Of a stretch of 64,000 nt of DNA, positions 31,943 through 40,900 are shown one piece after another (the stretch's first letter is position 1; every line of letters begins with the position of its first letter). The translations under genes were made by a program, and so were the position numbers. The notes beneath the pieces are model-generated. The model saw nothing but the letters and a program-made list of their open reading frames with translations, did no database searches and was not told the DNA's origin. This stretch comes from an uncultured Bacteroidota bacterium (GTDB taxonomy: Bacteria > Bacteroidota > Bacteroidia > Bacteroidales > P3): contig CACYPU010000004.1 in the NCBI GenBank assembly GCA_902776365.1, positions 1 through 64,000 of the forward strand, given 5' to 3'.

Positions 31943-34900
31943 TTAGCGGAGAATCATTTTCTTCATCAGACGCTGGCCTTCGACCTCGATGCCATAGTAG
32001 TAGATGCCCGAGGAGTAGGCCTCCATGTCGATGGAGATGGTCTGCTCGCCGGCATCATAGTAACGTGAGAAGCTGTTGACGATGTGGCCCATGGCGTCGA
32101 CGATGAAGAAGCGCACATTGGCGGACTCGGGCAGCGAGAAGGGGATGGTGGTGCGGCCGGAGAAGGGGTTGGGATAGTTCTGCTCGAGGGAGATGAGCGG
32201 GCTCTCGACCGTGGGAACACCTTCGACGTGGTTGACCACTTCGATGAGGTTGGTCTCGTTGTTGTCGCCGTTGCCGTCGCCGCCGAGGGTCACCCTACCC
32301 GTACCGCTGTAGGAGCGGGTGAAGCTCTTGGGTATGTGGCTGTCGAACTCGACATGAATGGTCTGTCCGGGTTCAATGCGGCGAGCGACAGAACCGACCA
32401 CCTGGTTGCCGTTAACATTAGCTCTCACAGACAGTGGCACACTGGGGAGGAGCGACTTGTTACCGTTGTTGCGGAGAACCAGGAAGACGCGGCAGTCGGG
32501 TTGGGCCGTTTCCTCGACGATAACCTTCACAGCCTCGATGTCGAGGAAGTACCTGGCAGTGGCAGTAGTAGTGTCGTTGGCGGGGTCGTTGTCACCATCC
32601 ATGTGTACGAATCCCGTGATATTGTGATAGCCGGCGGGTCGCGTAGGCAGCGTCACATCGAACATGTGATAGCCTGTGGAGAGTGCCGGTAGAGGCAGAT
32701 CGCGGCTATAGACATCACGATAGATGGTGGAGGTGTCGTTGTCGATGTAGAAGCCCACCTCGAAGCCATTGGCACCACGGGCACCACGGTTCTCGATGAC
32801 GAGCTGGAATCGCACCTCGGTGAATCCGGAGCTATCGACAATCATGGCACCAGCGGCAATGTCGTTGACCGAGGAGATGCCCTCGACACGCTTGCTGATG
32901 GTGTCGTTGTAGATATAATCGTTACTGTCGCTCTTGATGATGCCGACAATCTTCATAATACCCATGTTGGCCCTGATCTTCTGGTGGAAGGTGTAGTTGA
33001 AATACTGCATGGAAGGCAGGGGTTCTCCCATGAGTTCTACAAAGTCGATATCCTCGTCGACACGGTCCATACCATTGACGATATAGGAGGCTCTGGCGTG
33101 ATAGATGGGGTTGACACCGAAGTTGCGGATGCGCATGGTGACTTGGACGTTGGTGTCGCCAGCGATGACGCTGTTGAGGGGGTAGATGAAGGAGTGGGCA
33201 CTAATGTCGTTGGCGAGGGGAGCGAGCGGGAAGGACATCGAGAGGCTGTCGTTGTCGCGGAAGATGTCGCCATCGAGTTTGGTGAAGGTATGGATGTAGA
33301 AGGTGTCGGGGAAGTCGCTGGTGACAAGGAAGGGCGAAGTGAGTGCTATGGTGTCTTCGGCTCCCGGGGCGATGTGGCATGTGGCGCTGGAGAGCTTGGG
33401 CATGTAGGTGCCATAGTGAGTGTAGCCGATGGTGATTTCATTGATGGTGTCGGTACCATAGTTATGGACAACCACCTCGGGATAGATTGTCTGGCCGTAG
33501 GAAGGTGCTGTGGGCTGGGTGATGGCCACGACACCGGCATCGTGGTTGATGGGGGCGCGACCGATGCAGAAGTCATCGACAGCACAACCCTCGCCATAAG
33601 CGCTGGCGGACGAGGAGCCTATCGGCGTGGCATAGACCAGGCGGAACTGGAGGTACTGCGGGAAGTCGCCGGAGATGCGATTGCCGTTAGTCGGTATCCA
33701 ATAGCGGCCATAGGCGGTACCGGGAGTGGTATTGTCGAAGACCCGGTCGTCGGTGTTGTTGTACCATACCATGGCGGAATCCCAGTCGAGTTTAACCCAC
33801 TTGCTGTCGGTGTTGTAGAACTCGACATGCAGCGAACTGCCGTTGGTGAGGTTGCGACGGAGGAAGAACGAGATGGTGTCGGCCTTGATTTGTGCGATGT
33901 TGATGATGGGGCTGTAGAGGTAGCTCACATTGCCACGCGTACCCGTAGAAATCACCGAATGGAGGTCGGTGACCCAAGCGGTGGAGTCGGAGTAGGCGGC
34001 ATTGAGTTTGGCCTTGGTGGGTGTGCCACGCTCCCAGTAGTTGTGCGAGTAGGCATTGTATCCGGTGGGAGCATACCATCTGTTCTCGCCCTCGAAGTCG
34101 TCGTTGAGGGTAAGGGTGATGATGTGGAAGCGGTTGTATTCAAAGAGGAGCGTGTTGTTTTCGGTAATGGTGTCCTGCGGGTCCTCATAAACGATAGTCA
34201 ACGAAGTCACACCGTAGTTGAAAGCATAAGGCGGCAGGCTGACTACAGCACTGGTGCCGGGTGCGAGGGTACCATTGTAGGTCACGGTGCCAGTGGTAGA
34301 GCCGGCGCCATGTTCGTTGATTAAGTTATAGCGGAACTGCGGCATCGACACCGGCGAGGCGCCCTTGTTGGCGATGCGGAAGCGGACAACTTTCTCAATG
34401 CCGTCGCGGATGAGGTAGCTGCGGGGAGCGTCAATCTGTGTGACAGCGATGTCATGGTCGGCAGTCTCCGAGTCGACAAAGAGGAGGAAGTCGAGAGTAT
34501 GACCGTTTTTGTTCGATGGAATACCCGTGCTGGGAGAAGTGGTTTCGGTGTTGAATTCGTCGTAATTACCCACCGCGATACGCATTCTCATGTAACCATA
34601 GGAGGCGTTGGGAGAAATGGTGACCTGTGAGGAGAAGAGTTCCTCGTCATAGAAGGAGGCGGCGCTGACGACCTCTTCGTCGGGAGAGAAGATGCCGTCA
34701 CGGTTGAAGTCGATGAAGGCCCAAATCTTGCAACGGCTGGTACGCTGGGAGGCGTCGAGCGGCGTCACCTGGACGAGGAGGGTATCGACAGTGCCACGGG
34801 TGACATGCAAGACGGGATAGTCGGGGTTGTTGTAGGAGGCCAGGTCGGTGAGGCCACGGCCCAGCGGAGGCAGGTCGAAGTCAATCTCGTTGTACGAGAC

Positions 34901-37900
34901 CCTCGTCACATCGAAGGTGGGATGGCTGGAGCCCTGCGGAGAATAGGTGTTCTCGGCCAGGGAATGGAAGAGGTGGGGAGTGCGCAGGGTGTCGTTGCGA
35001 CGAGTGCCGTCGGTGGCCAGGTCGGTCCAGATATTGAGCGAGTAGTTCTGGTTGCTGATGGGGGTAGTGATGTTGAGCAACTCATCGAAGGTGTAGGTGT
35101 AGTCCTGTCCGGCAGGGATGGTGGCAGTGCAGATTTCCGTCACCGTCTGCACAATGGTATTACCTTTCTTGAGCTGGTAGGTGATGGGGACGTTGGTTTG
35201 CGAGGCGGTGCCGAAGTTGGAGATAATGATGCGCACGGTGTCATTCTCCATGTAGACTCTGTGGCCCAGCGGTGCAAGGACCTGCTTGATGGCCATGTCG
35301 TTGGGAATGCGAGGTGCCACATGTACCGTGACTTCGGAGAAGTGGCTGGCGCAGTTATGGTCAGAGAGGCAGTTGAGATAGTAGGTGGAGTCGTGGAAAT
35401 ACTGCGGAGTATTGTTCCAAACGCGCGAGAGGTTGTAGTTGTTGCCTGTGAAGAAGGGAGCCTGCGTGGAGTCGCGATACCAACGGATGGGTCGCGTGTT
35501 GATTTGCGAGGCACGCACCGCACCCCAGGTGCCATAGGCCAGCGTGGTGTCGTATCCAATCGGGGGATCCGGGGTGTAGTAGGAGTTAATGACGCTGCCG
35601 TTGGTGGTGTCGTTGGCGGGCGACACATCGAGGTCGTGGTGGCACCATCCGCGAATCTGAATCTTCAGGTTTGTGAAGGTGCCGGTGGGATAGAGGTTGA
35701 CAGGCGTGGGCAGGCTCAGGAGTGTCGTCTGGTTGCACAAGAGGTTGGATGTCAGAGTGACACTATCCTCGACAATGGTAGGCATGGTGTAGATGGTCGT
35801 GCCGGCCGGCTGGGTGATGGTGGGTTTGAAGCCAATCTTCAATCTGGTTCCGGCAGGAATGTCCTTGAATCCGACATTCTGCACCGTGAGCTGGAGGGTG
35901 GTGTTCTCCCTATAGCAGCCCTCGGTCGAAGCCGTGGAGGTTCCCGTAGCCTTGAAGTTGTATGCCGGGGCGAGGAAGACCGGGGCAAGACGGTCGAGGC
36001 TCTCGGGCGAGCAGTCGTCATTGCTGTTATTGTAAACGATGACCACATGCACGTTATGTCTGTTGATAATGCCAAGCGAAGTGGGCATCATCACCGAGTC
36101 GATTTTCATCTGCGAAGGATTGAAGGTGCCGAGGCTGCGGTTGGGCGTCCTGGTGGTTGACTCGTAGCCTTCGAGGTAGGCATACCACTGCACGTTGGGC
36201 TCAACGGCGAGACCGTTGTTATAGAAGTGAGCCACAATGCTGATGGAGTCGCCCTCGATGTTCGGCGGCATCTTGTTGGGATAGGAGAAGCTGGTGTCAG
36301 CAGGAACAAACGGCTTGGTAACTTCGACGACCGACATGTCGTGCGTGCAGGAAGACATCTCGTCGGCACCGATGGTGGGGGCGGGAATCTGGCTGCGGAT
36401 GATGTTGTCGATATCGTCGGTGACATCGGTGGTGTACTGGGCCAGACCGACGAAATTGGTCATGGCCAGATGCAAGTCGCTGTCGTCGATAAAGTAGGGA
36501 CGCTCGAACACCGAGTTGGCATCGTCGGAGTTGGCAGCCTGCAGTTCTGCCATCGAGGCGCGGTACTGCTTCCAGAAGAGGGGGCGCTCACTGAGCGTGT
36601 AGTAGGCATTGAAGTTGGAGAGGCTCACCGTGTTGAGTTCCGTGACATAGTAGGCATAGCCCTTCATGAAATTCGAGAAGATATTGTTCATCACGTGGAT
36701 GCTACTCACCGTGGCACCGGTGAAGAAGGAGCAAGTGCCCTCGTTGAACGTCGCCGAGGCGGCAACGGTGCCGCACTGCAGACGGACGGAATTGTAGTAC
36801 ACATTGAGGTTGGTGGAGGTGCTGTCAATCCAGATGCCCGCGGGTTTCAATCCCGACAGGTCAGCAACACCGGTACCGGAGCAGCCAATCATATTGTTGA
36901 CCACATAGCCCGGATCGGCGGAGGTGCAGTTGACGTTCTCCAACTGAATACCTATCTTTCCACCTTTCTTATTATCGTTAAGGTAGATGTGGTTCTTCTC
37001 CACAAGGAAGGTTCCAGCCATCTGTGCGAGATACAGACCCTTCAGGGAGCGGTTGTCCAGGTTGTTCACCGTCACTCCGGATTTGATGTAGTTCTTACTG
37101 ATGCTGACATTGGTCACCGCACGCAGGTTCACACCCACCTTCCAGAAGTGCTGGAATACATTATTATGTATTACTATATTATTATAGCCTTCGGTGCCGA
37201 GTGTACGGAGGGAGAAGAAGCCGCTGTCGACAACATTGTTCGTGAAGGTGAGGTTGCTGATGTTGCTACCCAGCAACACACACGAGGCGTTGGCATTGTT
37301 GATGGTGCCTTTCACCCGGATGGTGCAGCTGTCGATAACGATATTTGCACCTTTCTGCATCACCAGCGCATGACCAAAGTTGACATTGTTCGCCGGACGG
37401 GAGACAATCTGGATATTCCTCAGCGTCACATTCGAAGCGCTGTCGAGGAAGAAGACATAGTTGTTGGCCTGGCTCGTCGCTGCCCTGAGAATGACGCTGT
37501 CGCCGACACCGGTAAAGCCGATGGTGTTGGTCTGCGACGATCCCGGGATGGTATTCAATACCACTTGCTCATTGTAGATTGCATTCGACACATTGAACAT
37601 CACAGGGCCTTCCACACCCACAGCATTCAAAGTATCGATAGCCTCGCCGAACGAATGGTAATCGGCTCCCGTGGGAGCAATGGTGTAGGTACCTCCACAG
37701 AAACGCACCACAAAACCTCGGCGTATCGTGTCGTTGCTGGAAATCAAATCGCCCGTAGCGGCGGCCACAGCCGTCAGCATGTGGCGTCCAGGCGCCATTC
37801 TTTGCTTCAGCAACAACGTGTTGTTGAGAACGCCCGGTACCATCGTCGTGGTAACCTCCACACTGTCCACAGGATCGTTGTCGAGAATGTAGTATATCTT

Positions 37901-40900
37901 CATCGTGTCCACATCGAGAGCGCCTTGGTTCCGCAAATCGACATGGAACGAGATGCTGTCGCACGAGTTATAGTCTATCGTATCCATACCCTCGGGCCAC
38001 ATAATGGCCATATCCACGGCCGGAATATTGATAAGATTCACCGTGTAGGGGGTCATCGAGCTTTGGCAGCCGTATGCCGTGGAGAAGAAGCGTATATTGG
38101 GACGGTTGCCACCCTTGGTTCCCGAACCCACATAATTCATTGTCGAGGGCGAAAGGTCGCTGTCGCCACTCTTGTACAGCGTCGTGTTGGCCTTCGCCGT
38201 ATATCCGCTCTTCACACCCGAGGTGACCTTGGGGTTGATATAATGTACCAACTGCACCACCACACTGGAAACACCATCCCAGAAGAACGGAGTGTCGAAA
38301 TGCAGCGGCACCCAGTTGTTGCAATCGGTGTTGTAAATCACCAACGGCGCACTGTGGAACACCTGCGTAGTGGTCTTCCAATCCGACGCACTGGCGAAAA
38401 TGGTGTCGCTAGTCAATCCCATCGACACATAATAGTCGTTGAACGAGATGGAGGCCGGGGCGCTGTTCCCAACGAACTGCCTCAGGTCGAAAGCAATCGA
38501 GTCGATATACCCGCGCTCCATACCCATCGCATGCAATTCGCTGGGCGAATAGATAAACTGCTGCTTGGCATACTTGCTGCCAGGCTGGTACGGCGACGGG
38601 AAGGCTGTGTTGCCATTGGTAGAGGTTCCCGTTCCTACCTGTCCCCAATGGGCAAACGTGGCCATCTGGCCCATACCACGGGTACCTCCCATATACAATA
38701 TCTCACTTATTCCCGTGTAACCCGTGTCAACGACACTGCCGTTATAGTCATACCATACAGGAACCAGTCCCGCCATCGGCGCCACCGTCACAGTGTCCCG
38801 TGTCGCATACTCCACTGTCCGCGCGTCCAAAGCCGCCGGAGCTGCAGGCGTATAGAGTGACAGCACACTCGTGCTACTCGTGTCGTTGGTGTGCACGGGG
38901 TCGCTCGCCACCGAGTCGGCCCACACCCTCACCGTCACCAGCGAATCCTGCGCGAAAGCCAGATTCAATGGCGTCGAGAAGGTGAAGTTCATCATTCCGT
39001 TGCTCGCCAGCGTATCGGTAACATTCTCCGTCACCGTGTCACCGCCAGCGGTGTAGTTCATCACCAGACCCGTCACAGGCTGGATACCATAGTTGCGCAC
39101 TTTCACCGTCACATTCTCCATTCCCAGACCGCAGCTCGTGGCAGGCAGCTGGGGAGCACTCACATCGATATCCACCGTCGGCGGCGCTATCATGATTACC
39201 TGCGCTGTTGCAAACTCACCCTCGCAGCCATTGTCCACATATCTTATCCAACTCGGGTCATTCGCATTCAGCATCATCGGGTTGTCGTTCGTCGCAATGC
39301 GCCAGTCGTTCAGATTACCCACAAAATTCACCCTCACGATACCTGCCGACGTATTGTAGCCCGTCATATTCACTCCACCTCCCGTCCACACATACGACGG
39401 CGCACCGTGGTTGCTCACCGAGTTCAACACCACGGCATCCTCTATCACCCCCTTGTGCTTGTACAGGAAAGCAATATTACTATTGTACGACACCGTCAAT
39501 CCACTCAGCGGGGTACCCGTGTGAATCGTATTCACCGGACTCACCGACGTACCCGTCGCACCCTGCAGGATGAGGCTCTGCCCGGGCTCTATAAAGATAC
39601 TGTCAGTGAAATGATACACTTTGTCGTTAAGGTTGTTCGTCGGGCTCACCGTCACAATCGAGTCATCGTAGAGACAAGCCCTCTCGTCGCCGATATTCGT
39701 CAACTGGATAGCCACCTTGCGGTTCGAGACCAGCCAGTAGGGCGCGTTCGGCGTCTCGCCTGTCGTAGCATTCGCTCCCGTTCCTCCGCGCTTAATCTCC
39801 AACTGAGTAATCCTCACTATCGGCTGCGCACGGCGCTGACGGAAATAGAACGTCGTGTCCTGACGCAGCGTATCCGTCGTCAGCGTCGGACCCACAAAGA
39901 ACGGGTCGGCATCCAGCGTGTCGTGGTACCAATAAAGCGTCGACGGACGTTGCGGCGCTGCCGTGTGCGTATACACAGTCCACGTGTCCACACCCGACGT
40001 CGGCGTCACCGCAGCCGTCGTCGCATACGGTATAATCACATTCACATCCGACGGCGCAGCAGGGTGATACTTGCTCACCACGGTAAACACATTCGTGTCG
40101 TTCGTCGCGTTCGGGTCCGCGGCAAAATTTGTCCACACCCTCACCGTATAAGTCACATCGTTCGTACCGCTTGGCGGCAGCGACAGCATCGCTCCCGTAT
40201 GGATGATCGCAGTATTGTCGGCTGGCACAGTATCCGTCACCGCAACAGTGTGCACAGCGGTATTGTTCACCTTGTACGACACCGTCAACCCACTGCCCGT
40301 ATACACACTCGTGCCATTATTCCTAATCCTCAGCACCAGCTCCGTCTGCGCCGGCATATAACACGTCACAGCAAGCGGATTCAGCATCGCCTCGGGCTCG
40401 AAATCGTAGCCCAGCGACACAAACTCGAACGCACCCGGGCAGGTCGCCGAATCACTACGTACACTGTCGAAAATATCTGTCGTCACCGTCGTCAGCGGAA
40501 TACCTATACCCTTCACCTGACGGTTGAACGTACGCAAATCCACCAGCGAACCATTCAAGAAATTGGGATTCACCTTCACCGACAGCGAGTCCGCAGGCTC
40601 CGCCGTCATCCAGTCCGTCATGTCGAAATAACGGCCCGCACCTTTCTTATTCATCGTCGTGCCCATCGAATAATACACATTGTGTCCCACCTCGTTCGTA
40701 ACATCGCCGGCGGGAATATAATTCAGTGCATAATTCAGATTGTCCAGACACACCACCACATTGTTCAGGAAGCGGCTGTTCGTCAGCGTGCCGCCGCCGA
40801 ACGTCGCTGCAGCGATATTGCTACGCGTCGGCGCTACCATCTTCACCGAGTTATACACCACATCGGCATAATTCGCCTGGATTATGTTCAGCGGCGAACG